Made by a program: the position numbers and the translations under genes. From Siphonodentalium dalli (taxonomy: Eukaryota > Mollusca > Scaphopoda > Gadilida > Siphonodentaliidae), in NCBI GenBank assembly GCA_032622095.1, contig CP136065.1:214006151-214070150 (forward strand): a DNA stretch of 64,000 nt. The letters run 5' to 3'. The notes under the pieces were generated by a model that saw nothing but the letters and a program-made list of their open reading frames with translations, searched no databases and was not told the origin of the DNA. This document shows, piece by piece, positions 34,871 to 46,309 of the stretch; positions within the stretch are counted from its first letter, which is position 1, and the number at the start of each line of letters is the position of its first letter.

Positions 34871-34947
34871 TTGTTGGTGGTCAGTTCTTAATTTGTTGTT
34901 GCATCTTGGTGGTCAGTTCTTAATTTGTGGAACACAGCAAAACAAAT
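34865..34947 (+). repeat. Inverted shard of lectin exon 2 next to a LINE
   Basis: GTGGAACACAGCAAAACAAAT at 34926 matches the sense strand of exon 2 (codons for MWNTAKQI) but lies on the plus strand, opposite to the gene. GTTGCATCTTGGTGGTCAG precedes it. The LINE coding region begins directly after it. Confidence 0.5.
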
Positions 34948-34949
34948 TA

Positions 34950-37157
34950 TTTACATCCTGATGAAAGTGTAGACTTTTTCAAGAAAGTGCTCTGTAAAGA
35001 GACAGTTTCTTCGGATAGAACAGAACATACAAATGTGAACGAAACCCCGACTTTAAACATTAGTGAGAGTGCTATAGAAGCATGCGAAGTAATTAATTGT
35101 GTTTAACTTTAAAAAAACAGAAAATCTTCTGGATATGGCAACTTTTCGAATGAACTACTTAAAACAGTTATTCCTGCGACAATAGACGACGTTGTGAAAT
35201 TATTTAACCAAGTTTTAGAATCAGGTCATTATCCAGACAGCTGGAATGTATCTCTCATTAAGACGCTCTATAAGAAGGGAGACCGGCATGACCCAACAAT
35301 TATCGACCGATTGCGCTCAGCAATAGCTTAGGTAAATTGTTCAATAAAGTTATAAATAATAGAATAAATGACTATTTGGAAACGCATGGACTCATTAGTG
35401 ACAACCAATTCGGATTTAGAAAGAATCGCGGTACAATTGACAGCGCTTATATCCTAAAAACATGTATAAATAAATATAAACAGAAACATACGCCAATTTT
35501 TGCAGCGTTTATCGATTTCCAGAAAGCGTTCGATTCGGTGGATAGGTCTTTGATGTTTGAAAAGTTACATCGCATTGGTATCGGAGGTAAGGTAAATCAG
35601 ATAATACGATCGATGTATCAATCAAGTTATCTTCAAGTTAAAACAGATGCAGGACTTGGACCACTGCATATGTCAACGGTCGGTGTCAGGCAAGGCTATC
35701 CCTTGTCACCCACGTTGTTCAAGATATCCATTGATGATGTAAAACTTTCACTAGATAGATTTGGTGATCCAATATTCCTTAATAACCGCCCGCTCAATCA
35801 TCTTTTATTTGCAGATGATCTAGTTTTGTTGTCGGAAACAGAACAAGGTTTACAAAATTGTCTCAATGCGCTGGAAATATTTACTCAATATATTGATCTC
35901 GTGGTGAATGCAAGCAAATCAAAATGTATAATTTTCAGATCGAAGAAAACGAAACGGGAGCCAAATTTCAATGTAAATGAACAAACGCTTGAATTAGTTT
36001 CAAAGTATCCCTATCTCGGAATAAAATTCACATCAACCGGTAGAATGACAAAGTCACAAGAGCACACAAGTGGAAAAGCCACGAAAGCAATGTTCTTTTT
36101 AACGCAGTCTATTCCTTCTAAGAAGCTACTTTCGATTCCAACTAAATGCAAAATGCTTCATTCTGACACATTACCATGCGAGCAAGTTCACCTGAGGTTT
36201 TGCAAAATGATATTAGGGGTTAATCAAAAGGCCACGAATCATGCCGTACGCGCAGAATTGGGACGATTCCCTGTAATACATGACGCGATTATACAAAATT
36301 CAGGTATATGAAAAAAAGTTTCTAATTCCCCAGCTGGGTCCTTGATACATGATGCATACATCGAATCACTTGAAAATGCGTCGATATCATTATGCAATGA
36401 CTTATATGGTAAATATGGTGTTGATATTTCAAATCGTAGGACACTTCAAGGAATTCAAGAAAAGGAGCTTGTGAGAACATTGAAAACGGAACATTTAAAA
36501 CGATTTTACAACATAAACTCTTCCGAAAATAAACCGACCGCTGGTATTAAGACAAGAACGTATAGGTTGTTTAAAACAAGGTACGAAATGGAGCCTTACA
36601 TTTGCGATATGCGTTCTAATAAGGCGAGAATTCTATTTACGAGATAGATTGGAAATTTAAAAGGGGAGACAAAAACAGCCCACACTATCCGTTAAAGAAA
36701 GATTATGTACTTTTTGTAAATGTAAACAAATTGAAACAGAATACCATTTTATATTAGAATGTAGAGCCTACACAAGTATGCGAGATACATATTTTAGGGA
36801 CATAATCACAGAGTTCCCACATTTTTCAGATATGACGAATTATGAGAAATTTAGATTTATTATGAAGAATGAACACAAACCAACCATTCATGTTATATGT
36901 GACATGATCCGGTCTTTCTTCACCGCTCGGGATTCCAATAAAAGCTAGTCAATTGATGATTTATAACTGATGAATTAAATTTTAAGATGAAAAGAGAAAA
37001 AAGAAATTCGTTAGGAAACTACATTGTACGTGTATATCCATATATGTTACTCATCTAATATATATAGTTACTTTTTGTCGAATTATATGTAATATATTCA
37101 TGTTTGCAACTGCCCATTTGGGTGTATTTTGCATTAAAATCTTATCTTATCTTACAG
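34950..37157 (+). pseudogene. LINE ORF2 with reverse transcriptase, near full length, decayed
   Basis: Frames run from HPDESVDFFKKVL through KSSGYGNFSNELLKT and SGHYPDSWNVSLIKTLYKKG to a frameshift near 35293, then the RT core (35337-36311). It has motif A FAAFIDFQKAFDSVDR (Asp 60 of that frame), motif B GVRQGYPLSPTLF and motif C LLFADDLVLLS. After another frameshift (36312) comes the C-terminal region, and near 36705-36790 a CTFC...HFILEC zinc-knuckle-like segment with stops around it. The 3' end is TCTTATCTTATCTTAC (37141-37156), a short tail repeat typical of some non-LTR elements. At least two frameshifts and several stops make it inactive. Clade is not assigned. Confidence 0.85.
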
Positions 37158-37321
37158 AAAATCAAATAACACCAGAGCAGGTTGATTCATATGCATTGGC
37201 TGGAAATATTCTGATAATAATTTCAACTTATAATACATGTATCTGAATATGTCCCATGCAATGTAACTACTCGTCATTGAGTATTTAGTATAGACAGGTT
37301 TAACGATAACACAATACATGA

Positions 37322-37600
37322 CCGGGGCTCCGGTGGCTCAATTTGTATACAAGACACATGACGCATTGGACCAACATAAGACCTCTGGCTATGGCAAAGC
37401 TGGTTCAAATTCATATAACCGCGGATGTGTAATGCACTCAGGGAATATAACAAGCCTGAGTTTAGTCTGCCTGTTATTTGCAGAATGAGGTCCCAAGAGG
37501 GTGAATTTAGTGACGCTATTCCGCATAGCGGACTAGCATCACCACACTAACTCTATGGGGACCACATTATGTACAGCCTCATCTGATATGGGAGACATAG
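37322..37600 (+). mobile_element. tRNA-derived SINE
   Basis: The head is tRNA-like: GGGCTCCGGTGGCTCAATTT includes an A-box-like TGGCTCAATTTGT (37334), and GGTTCAAATTC (37402) fits the B box. The ~70-bp spacing between the boxes is longer than in a working tRNA. A non-tRNA body (GCACTCAGGGAATATAACAA onward) follows. The 3' boundary is approximate. Confidence 0.65.
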
Positions 37601-37899
37601 ATTGAAATTAGATATGGCCAGTTTTGTTGCAGGAAATATACGTTATGTATTTGTAACCTGGTTACATAGGTTACATTTAGAAACTAACTAAACTAACATC
37701 GGATTCTATAAGGCATGCGATGACGTTTCACGTAACTGTATGTTGTTTGCCCGCGTAAAGAAATAGTCCCAGATAGATAAAGACCCTTTGTCGTATTTAA
37801 TGGCGTATATTTAATGACATAACTCTTCATTCATTATATTTTGTTGGGAAAAAATAATGGACGCCATACGGAATGTAAACAGACGACACTGGCAGTATT

Positions 37900-38770
37900 T
37901 CAATGGAATAAGGGTAGGATCATGTAATGAATCTATATCTTATCGAACACCAAAAGTTTTGTTGTTGTATTCAACGAGTCGGGGCGTCAACACGAGCGCA
38001 GCAACAGAACTTGGTCTATCGGAGACCAAACGCTCCCTGAGACGACAGACTGTGTGCATTTATGGATAAAACAGTGCAAGTTCAAGAACAGTAATATCAG
38101 GGCATCTGATATTTCTGATAAGCTTAGAAAAACATTCTTCGCAATCGCTGGTAGAAATATCACGAAACAGTGCACACCGCCCACGATGACCTCTCTTTTA
38201 AAAACTATTGTTCTGCCAAAATGTCTCTATGGGTGTGAAATTCTGACACCCTCTATACAGATTCCAATGTTTACTGCATGGAGAAAGCTTATCGCTCGTG
38301 TGTTAAGCATTATTATACAATCTCTCCCAACTCGGACTCCTACTGTTATTTCAATGAGCCTGTTAGGTCTTATGCCACTCGAAAACGAAATACACATAAA
38401 GAAACTTTCATTCCTCGCTGATCTAATTTACCTTCCCGCTGGACACCAGGAACCACTGCGAATTTTCGTATATAAATTCTTCTTACAGAGCCTCTTCGGA
38501 CGCGCGACAACAGGGTTTGTTTCAGACATTACACAGTTACTTCGGCAATACAATCTGCACGCGTATCTGGATACTTTCGTTGCGACAGGCGAATTTCCTT
38601 CTAAATCAGCATGGACGCACCTCTGCAAATCAACACTACAGTCACACTATGTTATACAATGGAAAACTACAGTGGACAGAGATACTTCACTTGATTTGTT
38701 TCGCATTGTGCACAATGATCCACTGTCTAAATAGAATGGGTTTATTTAACGGAATAAGGGTAGGATCATG
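37900..38770 (+). pseudogene. LINE fragment, region after the RT, bounded by a direct repeat
   Basis: The frame at 38054-38734 encodes SDKLRKTFFAIAGRNI, LLKTIVLPKCLYGCEIL, SLPTRTPTVISMSLLGLMPL and further LINE-type sequence. The fragment is flanked by GGAATAAGGGTAGGATCATG at 37906 and again at 38751, about 845 bp apart. The repeated string lies in coding-like context (NGIRVGSCN), so the repeat may come from a tandem copy rather than a target duplication. Confidence 0.7.
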
Positions 38771-38820
38771 TAATAAATGATGTTTTAACTAGTGCACTTA
38801 ATCCATTCTATACTAAACAC

Positions 38821-38905
38821 TAATTGATGAGTAGTTCCCTTAGGAAATTTCCACACAATAAGTTCAACAAATCGTCGTTTGTTGAACTTATTATCTGTAC
38901 ATTTC
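38821..38905. repeat. Dispersed hairpin repeat, pair with 62510-62595
   Basis: TTGATGAGTAGTTCCCTT, then AATAAGTTCAACAAA and its inverse, are shared by both sites. Confidence 0.55.
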
Positions 38906-39009
38906 TCTCCAATGAAATCTGTTTTCATCTTTTGTCGTCTGATTTTCTTACCTGAATATCCCTCCAAATGAATAATATACCACCTCTATTATAATGGCAA
39001 ATAGTACTC

Positions 39010-39409
39010 TTAACCCTTTACCCAACAGAAGGGCCCTGTGCCAATGCATTCTCTTATATATGCGAGTCGACCATAGGTCGCCTCGCATATATAAGAGAAT
39101 GCATTGGCTTAACACATTAAAAATTATAAAATTGTTAAAGAATGTAAGAAAAAATGGTAAAAAGTGTTAAAAGAAGATTTTGTTTAGGCCAATGCATTCT
39201 TTTATATATGCGAGGCGACCTATGGTCGACTCGCATATATAAGAGAATGCATTGGCACAGGGCATAACTGTAACTATCACAATGTGGTCAAGGAGCCGGT
39301 TCCAATGATATCCATATTTGTATGGTTCTATTGAGACAGACCGAAGATATTTTAGGCTGTTGAACCTTTATTTGGCCGGTTTTGGCCGGTTTGTTGGGTA
39401 AAGGGTTAA
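39010..39409. mobile_element. piggyBac-like MITE, copy 3
   Basis: TTAACCCTTTACCCAACA and its inverse with TTAA at both edges. It has the same nested ~68-bp palindromes and orientation as copy 2, with a short spacer like copy 1. It lies between two LINE fragments. Confidence 0.8.
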
Positions 39410-39429
39410 AGAAGTAAAGTCTCATTGAC

Positions 39430-40555
39430 ATTTTGGAGTCACGTTTGATAACTGATGTACATGGGCTGCGCACATTGATGAGATTACTGATAAGGCATGG
39501 AAAAGAATCAATCTCATGAGGAAATATAAACATGTGTTATCTAGAAATATCCTCCAAAAAGTTTACTTTGCTTCTATCCGCCCAGTTATATTGGAATAAG
39601 TTGCAACAGTATGGGGTAACTGTGTCTGTCCTAGGTCCAAAACTCTTCTTGGTCTATATCAACGATTTCCACACTCATCTGAAACATAGCTCTCTAAGAC
39701 TATTTGCAGACGATATCATTATTTACCGTAGGATTCATGAGCAGTCTGAAACCGCTAAATTGTAACACGATCTTAATAATGCAGCACGTTGGGAGAGAGA
39801 TTTGTTAATGGCATTCCATCCAAGTAAATGTAACCTACTTACCATTATCAGAAAGGAGGAACCAATATATAACAACTACAATCTAGATAGCCATCCACGT
39901 GAAAAGGTTAATTCTGCCAAATATTTGGGTACAACAATCCAGCATGATCTCAAGTGGGATGAACATATCGATAACATCACGGGCAATGCTAACAGAATTC
40001 TCGGCTTCCTCAAGCGAAACTTAAAGGTCACCAACCTAGCAATCAAATAGAGGGCCTATCGATATCTTGTAAGACCCATCCTAAATTACTGTACATCTAT
40101 CTGGGACCCACATACAGATAAAGAAATTAAACAAATTGAGGGAGTCCAAAGGAGAGCTGCAAGGTATGTCATGAACAGCTTCCATAACACCAGCTCAGTA
40201 ACTGATATAATAGACACACAAAATTGGCAATCGATACAAGAACGCCGCCTACAAACCAGGCTAACAGTCTTCCATAAAATTGTATACCACCAACTATCTA
40301 TATACCCAGCTGATATATTAAAATACAAAACTGTCCGTACCAGATACAACAATAAAAATAAACTAACATTCCACACCCTCAGAGCTAATTAAGATTCCTA
40401 TTTCTATTCATTCTATCCTCGTACCATAGCAGAATTTAACCTGTTACCACCCTCCATAAGGATACCTGAAGACAACAAAACATTCAAGTCACAGCTCTCA
40501 TCACTGATGCAGTCCATAATGGTCAAAAGAAAACATCGCAAACAATACTGAAAAA
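39430..40555 (+). pseudogene. Jockey/CR1-like LINE fragments in altered order
   Basis: First comes a segment normally found after the RT (FGVTFDN, HIDEITDKAWKRINLMRKYK, ILQKVYFASIRPVILE; 39440-39625). Directly after it is RT core with SVLGPKLFLVYINDF (motif B side) and RLFADDIIIYR (motif C, near 39705), followed by its own post-RT region (KYLGTTIQHDLKWDEHI, RRAARYVMNSFHNTSSV) up to a stop near 40550. In-frame stops lie at 39763, 40048 and 40390. The first block is therefore the end of one truncated copy fused to the middle of another. Confidence 0.8.
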
Positions 40556-40731
40556 TAGTCACTGGCAGCTGTAAATCATTTTATTCTCATTTTAATATAT
40601 TGAAGTGACCAAAACGAATCATAAAAACAAAAAACTGAAATATATCGACCACCAAAATTAAAATATATCGACCACCAAAATTTAGGCGCTCAAAAATCAA
40701 TGTCACCATCATCTCATCTTCTGACTCAAAC

Positions 40732-40806
40732 TAACACCATTGAGTCCCACATTGTCTAACACCATTGAGTCCCACATTGTCTAACACCATTGAGTCCCAC
40801 ATTGTC
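40732..40806. repeat. 25-bp tandem repeat, three units
   Basis: TAACACCATTGAGTCCCACA followed by TTGTC is repeated three times without change. A neighbouring duplication of AAATATATCGACCACCAAAA lies at 40639-40682. Confidence 0.95.
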
Positions 40807-40974
40807 TTGGAATTTAAACTGTCCTCCATGCGGCTCATAATTGTCAGTAAATGACAGCGAGCTGTCACATGAAAAAGAAGAAAACACTGAGTGACCGCCT
40901 TGAACAAATTCAACATGAAGCTGCAAGAATAGTTTCAGGAGCAACGCGAAGTTACAGATATACACAGAACGACA

Positions 40975-41116
40975 CGATGTGTAAATGGGTTTGTCGATAC
41001 GGCACGAGTGATGTCGCGGAAGGATAGAACAAGAGGCGCTTGCGCGTCTAGTTCTATCGCTCCGCGACAGCACGAGTGCCGTATCGACAAACCCATTTAC
41101 ACATCGTGTCGTTCTG
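40975..41116. repeat. 142-bp hairpin
   Basis: CAGAACGACACGATGTGTAA through GGGTTTGTCGATACGGCACG is repeated inverted. The arms stay nearly perfect down to TCGCGGAAGGATAGAAC and a short GC-rich loop (GAGGCGCTTGCGCGTC). Probable foldback MITE. Confidence 0.8.
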
Positions 41117-41290
41117 CGTTTATTACACGCTTCGCGTCCTAGAATCCGTGCATTACAAATACACGATTAGAATGTTTATTTAGGCTCATTCAGGGCGTGT
41201 TTGTCATGTGTGATGATTCTTTTATTTAAATAGTTCCAGTTTCATGGTTGAGGCGAGCGTCATGTACGTCATTTTACGTCAACGAGATGT

Positions 41291-41337
41291 GTATGGAACG
41301 TACATTCATGAACTGGTCATGAATGTACGTTCCATAC
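41291..41337. repeat. 47-bp hairpin
   Basis: GTATGGAACGTACATTCATG and its inverse separated by about seven bases. Confidence 0.9.
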
Positions 41338-41504
41338 AGATTTGTGAATATGGAACAGCAACAACACTGTACTTCTAGGAACAAGCGTGTAATAAAATAT
41401 ATTGTTATCCTTCATCCCATTTTCCTCTCTTCTGATTGGCTGAGAGTGCGTCACATGGCGGGTGATAAATCACCATATTACGCTCGAGGGTAACATTGTC
41501 TCAG

Positions 41505-43668
41505 TTAAGCCCCTGTCACACTCAGGCCGGCGCTCTTATTGCGCTGCAAAAGTATCAAAGCGCCCACCTAAACGCACTAAGGTCTCCAAGAACCGATTGG
41601 TGACGCAGTGGACACTGGCTACAACGGGCGAGGATCTCCATGGTCGCCCATAGGTGCCAGAGCGCCGCGCTTGTTTTATGCATGCACAAAACAAGCGCAG
41701 AGGCTCGGCGTTCTGACCAGGACGTAGTACTGTCGCCGTGACAGCGCAAAGCAAAGCGCCAAGCGAGCGACGTGAGCGTTATGTGGACGTAGCAAAAGCG
41801 CATATTAGCTTCTCGTGGTCGCAGCAAGGAATTAATCTTGTCTTTTGCGACTACAGTAAGCTTAATCAAATTCTCACTACGTGCCTTTCCTGTCCTTAAT
41901 ACGCTCAATGAGGCTCTGTCCAAAACTTATTGCGCTCTTTCTGCGCTGTCATGGGGTGTTGTGGACTGGTTCCCGCTCATAGAACGTCCACATTGTGCTG
42001 CCACTGCGACTCTGGCGCTCGCTTTACGCCCAAGCGTTATACATGGCGTTCTTCCGGCGTTTACAGCAGGTTTACAGTACGATCCCACTTCGAAATGCGG
42101 TCTGCTCACACCAACTGTTGTATTGCGTGTGTCTTTGGTAGGTATCTGTTATGTCTGAATTATATAGTTGTATTGCGTGTGTCTTTGGTAGGTATCTGTT
42201 ATGTCTGAATTATATATTTGTATTGTGTGTGTCTTTGGTAGGTATCTTTTATGTCTGAATTATATAGTTGTATTGCGTGTGTCTTTGGTAGATATATGTT
42301 ATGTCTGAATTATATAGTTGTATTGCGTGTGTCTTTGCGATCAGGCTGGCGTTTGGTTTGAGTTGAAAAAGTATCAAAATACGAGTAACGCACAGTGGAA
42401 GCGCGGAAAATTGTCAGAAATTTTCAATCTGTTAAAACAAGAACCAATGTCAGAAATGGTAACGCGCTGAAGATCATATATTATAAACCCAAGAATGTAA
42501 TTGTAGAATATAAAATATATTGGTTTTGCGAATGACCAACTCAGAATTCCGTTAAATAACAATAACAACCAGCACCTAATTAACGAACCGGTGCCGACTC
42601 GACCGATTCCGACCACAACCCCCAGTGGGCTGCAGAAATTTATTTTATTTGTAATTGACATATAGTTTATCACAAACCAAAAATCAACATTAATCAACGT
42701 TGATTAACACAATAAACGAAAGTGAATTTCCCCAACTACATGCACCTTATACGGGACTCGGCCTCCAGCTTGCCGTTTGACTTTTAATCATCCCAAAAAT
42801 TCCCATTCTATAAATAAAACTAATAAAATACCCATTGATAATGTCAGCCCGCACGCGAAACGAGAAACTCCCCCACCAGTTATACATGCGGCGCGCGTGA
42901 CAAGCTATGCTCCTATCCCGCTTATCACGTTTTCGTCGCGCTCTTTGTACGACCCATTGCGTTCCTGCTTTGTCACGTCAATTTTCACGCTCTCGCGCGC
43001 TCTCACTGCGTTTCCTCCACGCCGTAAACGCTCTTAATGCGTTCAAGTCGTTGTCATTGCGTTGTTAGTACGCTTTGCGTTGTCATGGCGACGGTACTAC
43101 GCCTGGTCAGAACGCCGAACCTCTGCGCTTGTTTTGTGCATGCACAAAACAAGCGCGGCGCTCTGGCGCTCTGGGGCGATCACGGAGACTCTCTCCCGTC
43201 CTAGCCAGTGTCAACTGCGTCACCAATACGTTCTTGGATACCTTACTGCGCTTTGCTTGGCGCTTTGATTATTTTTCAGCGCAATGCAAGCGCCGGCCTG
43301 ATCGCAGCTGAGTGTGACAGTAGTTTAATCGGACAGCTAATCTATTGCGGAGTGTTGGGTATTTTCCCCACAACATAAAAACTGACTATGACTGGAGAAC
43401 GCAGGAGGCGCTATCTATACTCTCCGCGCCCGCGCAGAGAACGTTTTGCGAACTTATTGTGAACGTACTAGCATCACAATGACAGCGACTTGAACGCACT
43501 AAGAGCGTGAGACTTGACAAAGTAGGAACGCAATAGGAGCATACTTTGTTTTAAAAGTTTGACAATTTTCGACAGTTTTCGGCGCTCCTCCTGCGTGTTA
43601 CTCATATGCTGGTACTTTTGCAGCGCAGTGAGAGCGCCGGCCTGAGTGTGACAGGGGTTTTATTGACC
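41505..43668. mobile_element. Composite terminal-inverted-repeat element, CTGTCACACTCAG ends
   Basis: CCCCTGTCACACTCAGGCCG at 41511 pairs closely with its inverse ending at 43667 (both continue GCGCTCT...TGCGCTGCAAAAGTA). A third, more diverged inverse copy ends near 43320, and its inner sequence (GAACGCCGAACCTCTGCGC, GTGCATGCACAAAACAAGCG at 43100-43160) pairs with 41660-41730. TTAA lies at 41505 and 43325. The simplest reading is an older element 41505-43328 and a further end at 43668. Many GCGCT/AACGCACTAA subterminal repeats occur. No transposase frame is visible. Confidence 0.6.
42117..42338. repeat. 50-bp tandem repeat, 4.5 units
   Basis: GTTGTATTGCGTGTGTCTTT followed by GGTAGGTATCTGTTATGTCT recurs every 50 bp at 42117, 42167, 42217, 42267 and 42317, inside the composite element. 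Confidence 0.95.
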
Positions 43669-43699
43669 GCTCAGCTGTTACCAGCAAACATAGAACTAC

Positions 43700-44500
43700 G
43701 AAGAACTCACCACGCAGAGATTCTCTGACAGCTCTCTGATAATTTCGAAAAACACTGTTTTTATAAACCCCACTGTTTCGTAACAACCGCGAACTGTGGT
43801 GTTTGCTAATTTGCATAATTGTGTGTTTTTTTATTTGCTATTAAAGCACGCTATGTATAAATGGTGTTATCACAGACACATATCTGTTATAAGGTGTAAT
43901 ATTCCTATTGAACCTTTTTATATCAATAATACAGACCGTGGGACAAATAGATAAACCTTATTGTGCAGTTGGTATTTGCTGCAGACAATTGCACATACGA
44001 TGTACATACGTTACAACTACGTTTATGTGCTTGATCAAATAGCCACTCTTTGCTGTTTATCAATTGACTATTTCTTTTCTTCAATACATTCCTCAGACTT
44101 CAGAGAATACCGTATGTTGCGTAACAATCTTTGACATATGTCAAATTATTTTTGCACCACTACAACGTGTTAGTTTCACATTTTAGCAATCTGGAAATGA
44201 ACACGTCTGTCGGCGTCTTCACGGCCATTCAAATTTGAAACGAAACCGAACATTTCGCTGCATGGCTACTCAACTTCGAAATTGCTTTGCTCCTCTTTCC
44301 GTGAACCGATTTCCTCAATGCAACCAGCAAACTGACCGGAGAATAGCTGCGCGAATGGCGGGTCTGTTGATCCAGATTATGAATGTTTTATTTTCTAAAT
44401 AGCGATGATTCCAACATAAAATTAACTTTTCGAACTGGATTAAAGAATATATGCGCGCATTTATGCCTGCTATTAAGGAGGTTCGTGTGTACTCCTTTGT
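43700..44500. other. Unassigned, no gene seen
   Basis: No recognisable coding sequence or repeat; moderately AT-rich. Confidence 0.45.
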
Positions 44501-44511
44501 CAGATAACAAA

Positions 44512-44663
44512 ACAGTTATCACCCGTGTTTTCGTGAGACACGGGATTTGTCGCCGCTCTCGACCTGGAATGTCACCCTCGGGCCTGGCGGCCCTCGGGTG
44601 ACATTCCAGGTCTCGAGCGGGCGACAAATCCCCGTGTCTCACTCAATCGCGGGCGATAACTGT
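44512..44663. repeat. 152-bp hairpin
   Basis: ACAGTTATCACCCG and GTGAGACACGGGATTTGTCG with CTGGAATGTCACCCTCGGGC are repeated inverted around GGCCTGGCGGCC. Probable foldback MITE. Confidence 0.8.
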
Positions 44664-44849
44664 ATAATATCTGATCTTGGCTGGGTATCTTTATAGGACA
44701 GACGCAAAAAATTAAAACTGCAGAATTTTTTTGAAAAATGTTCCATTGATCATCTCCTCAGTATCTATAAAATATGGTGAACCATGAGAACCCCGGTGCA
44801 GAAAGATATCCCTTTAGGAAAACCACACTAAGGCCCCTCACTCTTCATA

Positions 44850-45250
44850 CGTGAATTCTTTTCTGCCGTCTGCAAACATATTTACGTCCTGGAATGACTT
44901 TCGCCCTGAATTGAAAACAGCAAAATACTTTGAATTATTTAAATCACTACCAGATGCAGGAAAGCGCCTCAACGTAAGAAGAACGTTTTTGCTCAAATCG
45001 TAAAGCCCAAATTATCCATACACATCTCCGACTCAAATGCAGCAGCCTTAATGAAGACCTCCATGGAAATCACTTAAGAGAAAGCAACAAGTGTACATGT
45101 GGTGACATAGAAAGTACAGATCACTTTATATTAGTCTGCCCAAGATACAATCAAATCTGAAATGGATGCTTCACGTAATATTAAAGAAATTAATGTCCAG
45201 TCACATACTCCTGATGGTCAAATTATATCCCCCTTAGTACGAACTACAAC
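44850..45250 (+). pseudogene. LINE 3' coding fragment (Cys-rich terminus)
   Basis: Shifting plus-strand frames encode FTSWNDFRPELKTAKYFE, then IHTHLRLKCSSLNEDLHGNH, then KCTCGDIESTDHFILVCPRY. The C-x-C-G...H-F-x-x-x-C pattern closes many Jockey/CR1-like ORF2 proteins. The RT part is absent, and frame changes and a stop (near 45160) are present. Confidence 0.75.
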
Positions 45251-45659
45251 ATTGTTAAAGCAACGCAAACTTTTATAGTGGTAGGTTTTAGTTGTTTATT
45301 ATATATATTTACATACTAAGTGTGATTATCACTCAATCCAGCATTCCGATTGGTCGGCGCCCACGTGGCTAGTTGCAATTATTTCTCGGTGAACGCGCAA
45401 CAGGTCATAACTGCAGCCTCATAATTACATCGACGCGTCATTGGCTTTGGAAAGACGAACGCGTAATCTTTTGGGCGCATTTGGACTCGCGCAGGATTGA
45501 CTTAATAAATCATCGGGTTTCAATATAAAGAGAAATTTTTCCTGTTAACTTTTGCCAAGGGTGCTATGGGATATTTAGGGCTGGTTTTGTCACGATACAC
45601 TTTTCGATTTAAATACATGTACAAAAGTGGCTTTTTCGCTAAATGTATATAAATATAAT

Positions 45660-45795
45660 GATTAACTGTCGTGTGGACTGTTTTCATGGAGATGTAACCG
45701 CGAGGTGAGTGGTCATAACTTCGGGTTTTACACAAGTTATGACCACTCACCTCGCGGTTACATATCCATAAAAACAATCCACATGACAGTTAATC
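45660..45795. repeat. 136-bp hairpin
   Basis: GATTAACTGTCGTGTGGACTG through GTAACCGCGAGGTGAGTGGT is repeated inverted around a ~14-nt loop. Probable foldback MITE. Confidence 0.8.
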
Positions 45796-46019
45796 CGTAT
45801 ATGAAATCTAAAACTGATTCGAAATGGTATCCACAAATGATTACCTTGATAACCATCTAGCATAGTTGTTTGATTCAGTGAATTTACATCAGTTATCAGT
45901 ACTCCTAATAATTTAAAAACGAAAAGAACAATAAACGTACATGGCTCATTCGAACCTCTAATTGTTTTTCTTCGTAAATTGGATCGACGGATACGATAGG
46001 TCGATACATAAACGAACTA

Positions 46020-46255
46020 TAGATATACGGGCTTCATATGCTCTGAAAAACACTTACCAAAGTCACAGCCATTTTTAAGCCGTGTTCAACTTTTCGCCAT
46101 AAAAATCATACAAACGGTCTTTTTTGCTACCATATCAGGAATAGACTACCACGTAACGCTCTTTTTCTGTTCCATGTCGTGCAAATGGCGGTTTTATGTT
46201 TGGGAACCGTATTCACAGTTGTATTTTTCTTTACTTCAATGCGTCTTTTTTGGTT
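46020..46255. repeat. Dispersed repeat, copy of 17440-17665
   Basis: Carries the paired module with AAACGGTCTTT at 46112 and AACGCTCTTT at 46155, and ATCAGGAATAGAC between. It ends just before the LINE coding region. Confidence 0.6.
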
Positions 46256-46309
46256 ACATAATCTCGTAGAAAGGTAGTTCAGATATTTATCGACAGACTT
46301 GACAAAATG

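Noticed and set aside
34951-34990. Hammerhead-like CCTGATGAAAG string
   Set aside because: It has no stem II or GAAA at the right spacing, and the string is in frame within LINE coding sequence.
37332-37412. tRNA gene
   Set aside because: A and B boxes are present but the intervening sequence cannot form a standard cloverleaf and a non-tRNA body follows, so a SINE is the better call.
41555-42208. Overlapping frames of 60 to 122 codons on both strands
   Set aside because: GC-rich terminal repeats of a DNA element stay open by composition; no domain is recognised.
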